Shown: positions 44,134-55,187, counted from the first letter of the stretch. The stretch: DNA of 64,000 nt from Aquarana catesbeiana (GCF_042186555.1 NC_133335.1:174431419-174495418), one strand, 5' to 3'. Notes: generated from the sequence alone by a model not told the origin. Numbers and translations are program-made.

Positions 44134-45322
44134 ATCATACAAGTACATGGTACAGCAAGCACATATCAGGAAGTGTAGGGGTAACAATTATTTTAAACCT
44201 TCAGGTTTTTTGTTTAACTAAAATAGCAAACATGTAGTTTGATCCCCTGCTATTCAGTACTATTTAAAATACATAAATATGGGTTTCCAGTTAGAGCTGT
44301 CAACAAGCAAGCAGGTATTTCTGGACTTTATTATTAGGGAGCACCCATTCAGTATTTAAATAAAGTAATAAAAACATGGTATAAATTATCACTTTAAAAA
44401 CAATAGAAAATGGAAACACATTTTTACCAAAAGCTTTTCTAATTTCCCTGAATGGAAATCTTTGAAATGCTAAGCAGGAAGAGGCAATTCATAAGAACAA
44501 ACGTGTCTACTTCCTCCATCTGCTTTTCCTTGGAAGTTAAGGAAATGCATCTTGCCTTTCTTATATGTCACAAGTGTTTGAGTTTTTGCACAGCGGGATT
44601 GCAGAATATGTATTTGTTGTTTTGTAGATGAGGTTTGTCTGCCTACATTCCTGGGAAAAAGTTTAAAAACCCCCTAGGTTTTATATTGATTTCTGCACAA
44701 ATAGCCAGTAAAATACGGCCTGATCTTTGTGAGTTATAAGAATAAACCAAATGAATTAAACACTTATACAGCATTTTATATAATATCTTTCTTGATTGAT
44801 GCGACCAAATTCGTTGATGGGGAAAAGTATATGATCCTATTTAAAAGGTATTGAAACTGCCTTTGGTGGCAGGTATGTCAATGAAATACTTTTAGTAGCT
44901 TGAGGTTAACATGTTCAGTGATTTAGTATTAAATCCAATTCCTATCCATAAGGACAGAACTCCTAATTGTGCATTGTGGGTATTATTATTTTTTTTTTTT
45001 TTTTAAACACAATAACAAATAGGGTGCTTTCATTCTTGAGTGTAGTAACCATATCTTCAGATATAAAAATCCCACAGCAGCCAGCCGAGGGTTTTTCTCC
45101 TGATTCATCCAAGGTAAAGAATATGTAATCTATCTACAACACTATAAATAATGTGCAAAAGCACTTTTTTTTTTTTTCTTTTAGCTATTCTGTTGGCCGA
45201 CTTCTTTCCTTTTGACCATTGTAATGGTGCATAAACAACTTCTTCTCAGTGTTTGATCATCAACCATGGCATTTTGCTAAAGGACTTTATAATACAACTT
45301 AACATGATTGGTGCCTCTAAGA
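44134..45322. other. Intronic DNA, nothing recognised
   Basis: AT-rich, without exon or repeat ends. T-runs near 44991-45004 and 45166-45178. Confidence 0.5.
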
Positions 45323-46155
45323 CAGGGGTCTCCAAACTTTCTGAACAAAGGGCCAGTTTAGTCTCCTTCAAACTTTAGGAGTGCCGGACTGTGGCCAGCA
45401 GGAGTAGAACATATCTTGGTGTCAGTGGGAGTAGTGTCCCCCTTGTTTGATTTTGGGGGAAGGAATAGTGCCCCATCATTGGTGTCAGTGGGAGGAATAG
45501 TATTCCATCACAGGTGTCAACGGGGGGAAAAGTGCTCCATGTTTGGTGTCAGTGGAAGGAATAGTTCCCCATCATTCATTGGTGTCAGTGGAAGGAATAG
45601 TTCCCCATCATTCATTGGTGTCAGTTGAAGGAATAGTGCCCCATCATTCATTGGTGTCAGTTGAAGGAACAGTGCCCCGTCATTCATTGGTGTCAGTAGA
45701 AGGAACAGTGCCCCATCGACGGTGTCAGTGGGAGGACTAGTGACCCACCATTGGTATCAGTGGGAGAAATAGTGCCCCATCGTTGGTGTCAGTTGGGGGA
45801 ATAGTGCCCCATCGTTGGTGTCAGTTGGGGGAATAGTGCCCCATCATTGGTGTCAGTTGGGGGAATAGTGCCCCATCATTGGTGTCAGTTGGGGGAATAG
45901 TGCCCCATCGTTGGTGTCAGTTGGGGGAATAGTGCCCCGTCGGTGTCAGAGGGAGGAGTAGTGCCCCATCATTGGTGTCAGTGGAAGGAATAGTGCCCCA
46001 TCATTGGTGTCAGTGGGAGAAATAGTGCCCAGTTGTCAGTGTCAGGAATTATGCCCCACTGTTGTTGACAGTGGGGGGGATAATGGCCCAAGTGCCAGAT
46101 AAAAGCAGGCAAAGGGTCGCATCCGGCCCTGGAGGCCGCAGTTTGGAGACCCCTA
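45323..46155. mobile_element. hAT-like non-autonomous element with minisatellite
   Basis: The left end CAGGGGTCTCCAAACTTTC and, inward from the right, TAGGGGTCTCCAAACTGC are inverted repeats of hAT type. Most of the interior is a 32-bp tandem array. No transposase. The flanking 8-mers do not match clearly. Confidence 0.78.
45417..46050. repeat. 32-bp minisatellite
   Basis: About 18-19 copies of a unit built on GGTGTCAGTGGGAGGAATAG followed by TGCCCCATCATT. Some copies carry an extra ATTC (CATCATTCATT). Confidence 0.88.
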
Positions 46156-46221
46156 CACATTTACATCAGCTATTTGTAAAACCGTTAATGGGTGAACTAA
46201 CTGGGATGTTTTTCTTGTGTA

Positions 46222-46222
<1 letters not shown>

Positions 46223-46263
<41 letters not shown>
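46223..46263. repeat. (TG)n microsatellite
   Basis: About 20 TG dinucleotides followed by a T-run, 134 bp upstream of SEC14L1 coding exon 3. Confidence 0.97.
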
Positions 46264-46266
<3 letters not shown>

Positions 46267-46396
46267 TTTTTTTTTCTCTGGGTTTCTCAGTATCACAACA
46301 GAGAAGTGCTGGTTGTAGGTTCCTTTCCCAGAAAATGTAGAATTCTATATGGTGCATCTGTATATGATGGCAATTGTATTTTTTCTGTTTTTCTAG

Positions 46397-46528
46397 ATCG
46401 CAGGAGTAGACTATGTCTACTTCATCCAGAAAAATTCCTTGAACAGGCGAGAACGGACTCTGCAAATAGAAGCTCATAATGAAACTTTTGCCAGTCGTAT
46501 TGTGGTCCATGAGTATTGCTGTTACACT
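46397..46528 (+). CDS. SEC14L1: SEC14L1 coding exon 3 (residues 72-115)
   Basis: The acceptor TTTTTCTAG ends at 46396 and the donor GTAAGT starts at 46529. It has 132 nt, 44 codons, phase 0. The peptide IAGVDYVYFIQKNSLNRRE to VVHEYCCYT continues the PRELI domain. The YVYFIQKNSLN segment is closer to SEC14L1 than to SEC14L5, supporting the paralogue call. Confidence 0.97.
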
Positions 46529-46836
46529 GTAAGTTTTTAGTTCTCATCGTATTCTGTTGATTATTCCGTATGCACCAAAGCGGAGTTCGGATATAAATTT
46601 GTTTAAGAGTGATATCATTGCAGTTTAGTTTTGCTATGTTTTTCCTGACTTCTAGGAGGATATATTGCTCATAACAGCTGAATTTTTTTCAGGTGCAGTT
46701 TTGCAAAATGTGAAGTAAATTCTTGATTGCTGTGAGTAATGCAGCCACTTTATGGTTAAGCACATAGTTTTTGATTTGGCTTGGTTTTAGCATAGATGCC
46801 AGGAGTAAAATGCTGTGCCGAAGACTTTCACACTTA

Positions 46837-47155
46837 GGCCTCTTTCACATGAACGATCCGTTCAGGTCCGCCTGTCAGGTTTTTTAGGCGGACCTGAACG
46901 GACCCTCCATAGACCTCTATGGAGCGTCGGATGTCAGCGGTGACATGCCCGATCCGAAAAAGTGTAACGGAGGAAAAACCTACTTTTCCTTCCGTGATCG
47001 GGCGACGACGGACCGTAGAGTCATCCGATCCCCCATAGGGGAGAGCGGCGCTCTGTCATCTGCCTGCTCAGCGGGGATCCACGGAGCGATCCCCACTGAG
47101 CAAGCGGATGTTCACGGGGCGGATCATCACGGATCTGCCCCGTGTGAAAGGACCC
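46837..47155. mobile_element. PIF/Harbinger-like MITE with TTA duplication
   Basis: TTA at 46834-46836 and 47156-47158. The ends GGCCTCTTTCACATGAACG and CCGTGTGAAAGGACCC are loosely inverted. Internal GGTCCGCCTG/CAGGCGGACC-type hairpin near 46866-46900. Confidence 0.75.
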
Positions 47156-47158
47156 TTA

Positions 47159-48410
47159 GTGTTACTAAACCCACAACACTAAAATCAGTGTATATGCAGT
47201 AAAGCATGCTTGTTCTCAGATAAGAGAATCGAATTATAGAGGCTAAATATGGAGAGTTAAAACCATATGTAAAATCATGAAATTTTATTATACTTCATAT
47301 TTTAGATGAGAAACCTACACCATGTATGCACCTTAATGATTAAAGTGTTACCCCAGTTTTGTTATGAAAAAAACATTCCCCTCTGGGTGATCTATGTACA
47401 TTTCAAGGAGTATAACAAACTTTGTTGCAGATTCCTACCTTTTGTTATTCTGAAGAAATCCATGTGTGTTTGTCTTTGCCTCTGTTCTGAGTGGGTCTAA
47501 TGGGAATGGTTTCATAATTAACTGTCAGGTGTGGCAGCAGCAGGGCACTAATGAGGATATCTCTTCAAAAATGACATTTTTGTTGCAGAGGATGCCTGAA
47601 AAGCAGCATGCACTGTTTTTTCATGCATTGAGGCTCTTTGCAGCCCATTTAGTTTGAATAGCTACTTAACACAGCGCACTTTAATGCATGGAAATTCATG
47701 CATTGTGTACAGGGCGTTGTGGTATAAGTGGGTGCTCAGAGTTTAGCGCACTCCTGAGGTAATAATGAGTTTTCTAGCAAAGCCACTTTGCTTTCCTATT
47801 ACTGATAAAAAAAATTCACTGGATTTCATTATTTGAGTGCTTATGTAATTTACTGTAGTTTTACTAAATGTAGTTTGAATAAATGACTATAATATTAGGC
47901 TGTATCTGTGTTGTGAGCCAGTGGTTCTGAACGCCTAATAAGTCCAGGGGCATAAATGAATGATTTGCAGGGGTCTGTCCACAATCCCAAAATGAATAGT
48001 GAGCCTGTTTTTTTAATAGAATTAATGTAGAACTATAGGCAATTTTTTTTTTCATTATTGATAGAGCAAGGGAGGGTTATTACCCCTGGCAATTTGATTT
48101 TTGCCATCTGTTTCCCATTGGGGAGATTTACCTTTTTACTTCCTGTCTCATAGCCAGACAAGAAGTGAGCGATTAATCCCCGCAGTTTAGGGGAATTCTT
48201 TGAGGACCCCAGGTGTCCCCATTGGAAAATTTACCCTCCTATTACTTCTCTGGGGACAACCCAAAATGTAGGTTTTTTTTTTAACTTTCAATGATCATAT
48301 TAAACAGGACAACTAGAGAGGGTGAATCTCCCTAGTGGGGGGCACAGGCTGCAATAAAGGCCTAATAGGTATTCTAATCCATCTCCACTCTATCCAAAAC
48401 CAAAAAAAAA
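47159..48410. other. Intronic DNA, nothing recognised
   Basis: No exon-like segment or repeat ends were seen in intron 3. Confidence 0.5.
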
Positions 48411-48700
48411 GTTATGCCCCGTACACACGATCAGACTTTCCGACAACAAAATCCATGGATTTCCTACGGTTGTTGGCTCAAAACTTGTCTTGCATACACA
48501 CGGTCACACAAAGTTGGTCGGAAATTCCAAACGTCAAGAACGCGCTGATGTACAACACGTATGAGGAGCCGAGAAAAATGAAGTTCAATAGCCAGTGCTG
48601 TTCTTCTGCTTGATTCTGAGCATGCATGGAACTTTGTGCGTCAGAATTGTGTTGCTGTGCAAATCCGACTGAAGGATTTTCGCATAGAACACACTTTCAG
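48411..48700. repeat. GTACACACGATC-type MITE remnant
   Basis: CCCCGTACACACGATCAGAC at about 48416 begins a segment with GACTTTCCGACAAC and AGTTGGTCGGAAATTCC words in inverted arrangement. The right end is not identifiable. It resembles the TTA-flanked MITE style, with a terminal GTACACAC as at 34242. Confidence 0.45.
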
Positions 48701-49039
48701 GAGTCTTTGATGCCTGGGAACTCCTTCTCAATCTGTGGTTCCTCCTTCCAGACCCTATGTCACTACAGGACACAGTTAAGTAGGGACCGTCCAGAGGAAC
48801 CATGACGTACAGCACTGGTGTGTTGGATGTAAATATCCTTCAGGCTGCTTTGGATGGCAACAGAGCAAAGACTCCTTGAACCGGCTTTAGGACAGATGTA
48901 AGATGTCATTTATAGTATCTTTTTTTTTTTTCAGTGACGGATTTGATTTAACATGTCAAATTTGCAGCTTGCTTGGTTTTAGTTGAAAAGTGGAAGTATA
49001 AAACATTGGTGGTAAAAATAAAATTACTTTTTATTCCAG

Positions 49040-49168
49040 GTACACCCCGACAATGAAGAATGGACGTGCTTTGAGCAATCGGCAAGCTTAGACATCAAGT
49101 CGTTCTTTGGATTTGAAAGCACAGTGGAAAAGATTGCCATGAAGCAGTATACCAGCAATATAAAGAAG
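49040..49168 (+). CDS. SEC14L1: SEC14L1 coding exon 4 (residues 116-158)
   Basis: The acceptor TTATTCCAG ends at 49039 and the donor GTATAT starts at 49169. It has 129 nt, 43 codons, phase 0. It encodes VHPDNEEWTCFEQSASLDIK through KQYTSNIKK, the most conserved part of the SEC14L1/L5 PRELI domain (SFFGFES, EKIAMKQYT). The following intron is only 78 bp. Confidence 0.97.
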
Positions 49169-49246
49169 GTATATAATTCTGATTTCCCAGTGAAAATGCT
49201 CTGAAGATATATTTCATTCTGTCATTTAATAATTATTTTTTTCCAG

Positions 49247-49478
49247 GGTAAGGAAATAATTGAATATTACTTGAAACAAATGGAGGAGGAAGGCATAACA
49301 AGCATGCCTCGATGGACTCCTACCACCAAGCAGCAGGAGTGTCTAACCTCTACCTCAAGCCATTCCACATCTTCTGCTCTGAACATACCAATTGTAAATT
49401 CTACTGATGGGCACAACAGCAGGGATGGTCACCCCGTTTCATCCAGTCCTCCTGAGCCTCTCAGCAGCACTCCTGATG
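49247..49478 (+). CDS. SEC14L1: SEC14L1 coding exon 5 (residues 159-236, linker)
   Basis: The acceptor TTTTTCCAG ends at 49246 and the donor GTACGT starts at 49479. It has 232 nt, 77 codons plus one base (phase 1). GKEIIEYYLKQMEEEGIT closes the PRELI domain. After PRWTP the sequence turns Ser/Thr/Pro-rich (TSTSSHSTSS, SSSPPEPLSSTP) with no relation to a fold: the variable linker between the PRELI and Sec14 modules. Confidence 0.95.
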
Positions 49479-49586
49479 GTACGTCCCTGATATCTTAAAC
49501 TACAAGTCTAGTGCTGGGACAGATTTTTTTTTTTTCCCTCCAACAAAAAGTAAATTCCAAAGTTCTATTGTCATTAACAACTTTAA

Positions 49587-50050
49587 GGTTGAACTCTGTA
49601 ATAAGCAGATATTGTCATTAACGTCTTTAAAATTGAACTCTAGAATAAGCAGATCTTGTCTAAATACAAAAGGGTTGTGTATTCTTGAGTCTTCGGGTAT
49701 TTGAAATCTGTGCAGTAATCCAATGTAAACCTTTGCATCTGTGCAGGATATTCCTGTAATAAAGACCCGTCACCGCTGCTCTTTCCTTGTTTTAGGGTGA
49801 CTGGTCTTGTATCCACCCCCTCCTCCCTTATTTTCTGGCAGTCAGTCTGTAGTGGGTGTGGCCTGCTAGGTCTCTTCCACAGCTCTGCTCTCTGCACAGA
49901 CTATGTGCAGCATAATGATGATGTCACTACTATTTTTATGGGATAATATCTAGGTTTGTATAGGCATTTGATGCACATAAAGTGGTTTTATGTTTTGTGG
50001 CTTTTGAAGAATGTTTGAAAGTTTTTCGTGCCCAGGGTTCAGTTTTTAAA
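49587..50050 (+). repeat. Dispersed repeat family C, copy 3
   Basis: It starts after a 45-bp tandem duplication (49567-49611 and 49612-49655, each with ATTGTCATTAAC and ATAAGCAGAT). It contains GATTTGTGCAGTAATCC-like, GGGTGACTGGTCTTGTATC and TAGTGGGTG blocks shared with 18074 and 23825. It ends CCCAGGGTTCAG. Confidence 0.6.
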
Positions 50051-50557
50051 GCAAATATTTAGTTTTTTTTTATATATATATTTTCTTTATTATATTTGTG
50101 ACTAAGACACAGCATCCTATAACTCCAAGCAGGATGGAGGCAATGCTGTGTGTGATGTTCACCCGACACCCACAGACATGCCTACCTGCTATAGGGAACA
50201 GTGAGGAATGGAGGCTGCGTGATTATGTGACTGCCATGTAAAGCATTTATTTAAGGTATTGTTGTTTTTTTTTAATAAATACAGTTTGTTATTGATTTCT
50301 AGCGGGTAAAAGTTTCCTATGATAGTGAGGTGTTCACAAATACTTTATAGATTACCAAAATCAAACAATGCCTGGTTTTCTCTAATGGAAAGTCCAACAT
50401 GCTTTGCAAACCATGTCATGAATAGATTCCATTTATGGCCAGCATTTGGGATTTAATCTTTATTAGCAGAGTTGAAGGCTTCTAGTGAGATAGACCATAT
50501 TATCTGTGTCGGTCAGTCTCTCAGCATTTTTGGGTTACATTTCTTTTTGTTTTACAG

Positions 50558-50667
50558 ACAAGCTGGACTCAGATTATATTAAACGTTACCTGGGAGACCT
50601 CACACCTTTGCAGGAGAGCTGCCTTATCCGCCTGCGACAATGGTTGCAGGAAACCCACAAAGGCAAA
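50558..50667 (+). CDS. SEC14L1: SEC14L1 coding exon 6 (residues 236-272)
   Basis: The acceptor TTGTTTTACAG ends at 50557 and the donor GTAAGT starts at 50668. It has 110 nt, entering in phase 1 and leaving in phase 0. The split Asp joins to KLDSDYIKRYLGDLTPLQES and ends LRQWLQETHKGK, the first helices before CRAL-TRIO, virtually invariant in SEC14L1. Confidence 0.97.
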
Positions 50668-52182
50668 GTAAGTTTTCCCTATTCCTAAGATGTATCAAAC
50701 TTTTGGGTTCTTGGGTGGGGTTTGTTAAGGGACCAAATGTCCAGATCGCCAGATTCATACCGCATTCCCTGGTTTATAAAGAACATCTGTGTAAATTGCT
50801 GAAACATTTTGCCCTTTTTTGTATTTTCTTGTAAAATTATGTTTTCTGTAACAATCGGTCACATTTAAAAAGGGGCAGATTTTGATATTCTCTAAAAAGA
50901 TTTGCCCATTTTTATTTTTGTCATGATGTACCAGCAAATCTACTAGTTTTCTTTAGAGATTTGTGCTGTTCTATGTCACAAGCATCTCCATGCCATTCAA
51001 TTATGCTTGGATTGAGCAGCTGTAAACCTTGCAACTCCCAAACATGCGGGACATTTTCTAACATACACTATTAGCATGTTGTATGTAAAAAATATTACTT
51101 TTTGTCGAGTTTTTCTTTTACATAACTTTTATTGAAGTTTTCAAATGCAAAGAGCGCCATTGGGCAACGCAGGTAAAGTTGTCGCCCAGGGCATGACAAT
51201 CAGTAGTCGGACAATAAAATATGGAGAACATCTGTTATTGAGCAAGTAATGATTAAAATAGAGCCGCAGCTTAAAATATGGCGCTAAAGGCATCCTGACA
51301 ACACACCAAGGGTGGACCACCCCTGAAAGTATTCTCTATTCAGGAGTATACTTTTATCATATTGAGAGCAGCATGATTCGGTTGTGAGGAGGAGATTGAG
51401 GAGTTAAATCAGAAACTTCACCCATGAAGGGAAGTTTCGGGTTTCATCCCCCCTTCAAATTTTTTTTCTAGAGAGCGGTTACCTGGTTTTGACAGGTACC
51501 CGCTCCCATTTCCACCCGGATCTCCTCTCTGCTCGCAGTCTTTCGGGACACCTCACGATTCCCAGAAGGCTGTGGGACCATTCACAGGGCGCAGCTCAGC
51601 GGGGACCTGGCTGTAAAGCAAAGAGTCACAGCCAGCTTCCCACAGTTAGCATGGCGGTACCAGGGACCCCAAAGACTGCTGAAGAACCAGCTCATGGGAC
51701 TGAAGAACCTATTTAAGGAGAATATGTAGGAATGGAGCAGTAGAAAAAGAGGAAAAGATTGAAAAAAAAAGTTTGGTGAGCGAGAGGTCTCCACCCAGGG
51801 GAACCCTGTCAATGTCAAGTTTGAGTTCAAGGGTTAAAGGGATAAAAGTGTGCTGTCAAAGATGGTGGCGTAGGTGTGGTCAATCTAGGGTTGCCGGATA
51901 TTCAAGATGTTTTCATGTTGATATGAAAGGATAAGAAGTAAGTTTCTCATCTAGAAATATCAATGGTCTTGACTTCGCTGAAATGGATGGGCATGGCCCT
52001 GGGGTAAAAAAGGGGAAGCTGGCAGGCATTCTATGTTACAGCACAACTGCTTGTAGTCTTCCTGCAGGAACACATACAAAATTGATTATGCTACCTCTAC
52101 AATTGGAGTTGGTAGTTAGTTTTCACCCTATGACCATGCTTACACCACTGTACCTGAGCAGTTAAATAGGGAGTGAAAAAAG
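50668..52182. other. SEC14L1 intron 6, possible LINE 3' remnant
   Basis: From about 51115, TTTTACATAACTTTTATTGAAG followed by unique-looking sequence resembles the reversed 3' end of the L1 fragment at 670 (TATTTATTGAAGCCCTC), but no target duplication or protein was found. The remainder is unrecognised. Confidence 0.35.
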
Positions 52183-52417
52183 TTAAAGTGGAACTAAACC
52201 CTCCTCTCCTATACAGCCGTGGAAGCTACCATCTTAGCCTTTGTTTGATTTGTAGTTGCCATGTTGATACACATGTGATCAGTTATGACAGCAGCCATTT
52301 GAAGGCTTAACAGTTTGGATGATAGCACAAGCAAATGTGACCGTTCTCTTTCCCGGTTTGCCTTGGATGTAACTGCTTTGGGAAACCGTTAAACAGTGAG
52401 GTTTAGTTCTGTTTTAA
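52183..52417. mobile_element. TTAA-flanked MITE
   Basis: TTAAAGTGGAACTAAACCCTC at the left and GAGGTTTAGTTCTGTTTTAA at the right are inverted repeats of about 18 bp. The TTAA lies at 52183-52186 and 52414-52417. 235 bp, non-coding. Confidence 0.75.
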
Positions 52418-52532
52418 GATTTACCTTTTGAATTATACGCTTTTTTTAACCTACCATTGCTGAGAGACACACAACTATTTTCTGGTTTAGCATTTGAAAC
52501 AGCTGTAACCTTTGAGTGTAATCTGTTTCTAG

Positions 52533-52722
52533 ATCCCCAAAGATGAACACATCCTGAGATTCTTGCGTGCCCGGGACTTTAACATTGACAAATCCAGGGA
52601 AATCCTTTGTCAGTCTCTCACTTGGCGTAAGCAGCACCAAGTTGACTACCTGCTGAGCACCTGGAACCCCCCACAAGTTCTTCAGGATTTTTATGCTGGA
52701 GGCTGGCACCATCACGACAAAG
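52533..52722 (+). CDS. SEC14L1: SEC14L1 coding exon 7 (residues 273-336)
   Basis: The acceptor CTGTTTCTAG ends at 52532 and the donor GTTACT starts at 52723, a weaker donor than the others. It has 190 nt, phase 0 in, phase 1 out. It encodes the CRAL-TRIO N-terminal motif (IPKDEHILRFLRARDFNIDK) and the start of the lipid-binding domain (QSLTWRKQHQVDY, FYAGGWHHHDK). Confidence 0.97.
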
Positions 52723-52999
52723 GTTACTGTGTTCCTTATTTATAGATTATGCTTTGTATTCACTCCAGCAGGACATTTTCATTTTTAAAAATGTATTGTG
52801 CAGTGGCTGAAGCCAATTTTCTGTTTTGTCTGTAAACATTTAATAAGGTACAGTGACTTTTGAATTTGTTGAGCAAATAGGCTATGGTAAAAAAAGTGAC
52901 TGGTGAGATTACGATTTCCAATATGATTCTTTTTTTTTTTCACCCAAGGCTGGGAATTCTGTTCAATTGAATCACTGTAATATTTGTATCACCTTGTAG

Positions 53000-53088
53000 A
53001 TGGCCGACCTCTATATATGCTTAGGCTTGGACAGATGGACACTAAAGGACTGGTCAGAGCTCTAGGTGAAGAGTCTCTCCTGAGACAT
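53000..53088 (+). CDS. SEC14L1: SEC14L1 coding exon 8 (residues 336-365)
   Basis: The acceptor CACCTTGTAG ends at 52999 and the donor GTAAGT starts at 53089. It has 89 nt, phase 1 in, phase 0 out. GRPLYMLRLGQMDTKGLVRA is the first strand-helix section of the CRAL-TRIO fold. Confidence 0.96.
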
Positions 53089-53699
53089 GTAAGTTGTCTT
53101 CCTTTTTGTTAAATGTAGTGTAGTTACAGAAATAGATATACAGTCCGATAGACATTGTTCAAATGCCCCTGTTTCATTAGTGTTCATTCCACTTTCCTTT
53201 TATGGCAGTTGTGCAGGAACTCTACATATGACTGCAGTCCAGTAAGCACCAGAGGTTGAGTCTGTATTGATGGGCTCTTGTTCGCTTCGAATGGGGTTTG
53301 CATTACCAAGTCTATAGGAATGTTGACCCGCATAAAGCACGTCAAATGGAGATCAATTAATTTAAAAGCATCTCAAACTGATGCCATTGTCACATGCCAA
53401 AGCTTATCAGCACAGGTCCTTTCGACATGCTAACGGATTAGACACACTCTTTCCTTCCTCTGCTATACAAGTTTGGGGTCAGCAGAAAAAAGTCAAAGGG
53501 TACAGTGATAAGTAGGTTGGAACCCCCAGTCAAGCTTTTATTGTCGTCTGTGTCACTATTTGGGAGACTTAGCCTTCACATACCACCATCACTCAGGAAC
53601 TAAGGGGAAATCTATTCAAATAAAATATCTTGGCTAGAATTCTACTTTAAAAAAACACAATATCTTTTACTTTTTTGCTATAATAAATATCCCACATTT
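53089..53699. other. Intron 8 sequence, nothing recognised
   Basis: No coding or repeat ends were identified before the E2 fragment that starts around 53700. Confidence 0.45.
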
Positions 53700-54358
53700 A
53701 AAAAAAAAAAAAAATTTTTTTCCTCAGTTTAGGCCGATATGTATTCTTCTACATATTTTTGGTAAAATAAATCGCAATAAGTGTATATTGATTGGTTTGC
53801 GCAAAGGTTATAGCGTCTACAAAATAGGGGATAGATATATTGTATTTTTATTATTTTTTTACTAGTAATGCCGGTGATCTCCGATTTTTATCGGGACTGC
53901 GATATTGCGGTGGACAAATTGGACACTTTTTTTTTACACATTTTTGGGACCGCTGACAATTATGCAGTGATCGGTGCTATAAAAATGCACTGATTACTGT
54001 ATAAATGTCACTGGCAGGGAGTGGGTTAACACTAGGGGGCAATCAAGGGGTTAACTGTGTTCCCTAGGTGTGTTCTAACTGTAGGGGGGATGGGACTGAC
54101 TAGGGGAAGAGAGAGATCGGTGTTCATGCTTAGTATGAACACACGATCTGTCTCCTCTCCCCTGAGAGAACTGGGATCTGTGTGTGTACGCACACAGATC
54201 CCGGTTCTCGCTCTGCCACGAGCGATCTCGTGTGCCCGGGCACACGCTGTGGACACCCCTAGTGGCCAAAAGGCGAAGCATCGTAAGGTAACGTCGATTT
54301 GCCCAGCCAAGCCAACCAGCCGCAGTAAAACTGCGGTGGCTGGTCAGGAAGTGGTTAA
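53700..54358. mobile_element. E2 element, right part
   Basis: AGTGTATATTGATTGGTTTGC and CTGGCAGGGAGTGGGTTAAC blocks match the copy at 19107-20413. The end GGTCAGGAAGTGGTTAA (54358) is the inverted family terminus. A hairpin with GATCTGTGTGTGTACGCACA and neighbours lies at 54175-54205. The left part is missing after an A-run at 53700. Confidence 0.65.
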
Positions 54359-54545
54359 ACTATATACTGTACACGCCTAGGGCTGTGCCTGAGGGACAGA
54401 TCTAAGAGGTCCTGGGTGGTTCAGCTGGAGGGGGCACAAAAAGGTCAGCAGCTGCATTCTATACTTTTAAAGTAGTTTATAGCTGATGGTGGGGGGGGGG
54501 CACATTTTGATCTTTCTTTATTTTTAACTCTCGATCCCTTGACAG

Positions 54546-54616
54546 GTGCTCTCCATTAATGAGGAAGGACTAAGACGCTGTGAAGAAAATACCAAAATAT
54601 TTGGACGACCGATCAG
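54546..54616 (+). CDS. SEC14L1: SEC14L1 coding exon 9 (residues 366-389)
   Basis: The acceptor CTTGACAG ends at 54545 and the donor GTAAGG starts at 54617. It has 71 nt, phase 0 in, phase 2 out. VLSINEEGLRRCEENTKIFG continues CRAL-TRIO. The split Ser codon (AG|C) completes in exon 10. Confidence 0.96.
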
Positions 54617-54865
54617 GTAAGGTTTGTTCAGTGGCTTACACACTGAGGACTAAATTCTATTTCACAAAAATTAGTTTTGGTGTTTTCAAAGCTGCAGCTG
54701 TGACGTTGTTTTATAGAGTTAGTTCACCTTTATTGCCTTTTGCCAAAACATCCCCAAACATTACATCATCCTCAGTACATTTAACAGTTCAAAAAGGTCC
54801 ATTTTGTAAAAATTCTTACTTATCTTAATTGTACAGTACTTCATAGACTATGAGTTATATGCAGG

Positions 54866-54990
54866 CTACCTTCAGGTGATTGGACACTGGCAACAATTTT
54901 GTTGAGACTGCCCCAGGGGGCACACTCATATAAATCCTGCCCACTCAGTGAGACCCCAGGGTTTGCTAGTATCCTTAGGTGATTGACTTC
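54866..54990 (+). repeat. Diverged DIRS terminal-repeat fragment
   Basis: GGTGATTGGACACTGGC, a CATATAAATCC TATA-like stretch, CCCAGGG and CTTAGGTGATTG occur in the same order and similar spacing as in the left terminal repeat and early leader of the DIRS element at 36865-36970. No coding DIRS sequence adjoins, so this is an old solo end or a related element. Confidence 0.55.
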
Positions 54991-55187
54991 GCCTTTTAGA
55001 GAAGTTTTTTTTTTTTTAACCATTTCTTTTTCTCCAGACACTTCTATAAAGATCTGACTGATTGCCTATGGCTACCTAATGGTTTCTGGATTAGTATCTT
55101 TCAGTGTCTACCTTGGGGACTGTATCTGGACCCCACTGTTTTCATTGCACTCCCTGCTCTGTCTTGCAGATGGTAGGACCTACTGAG

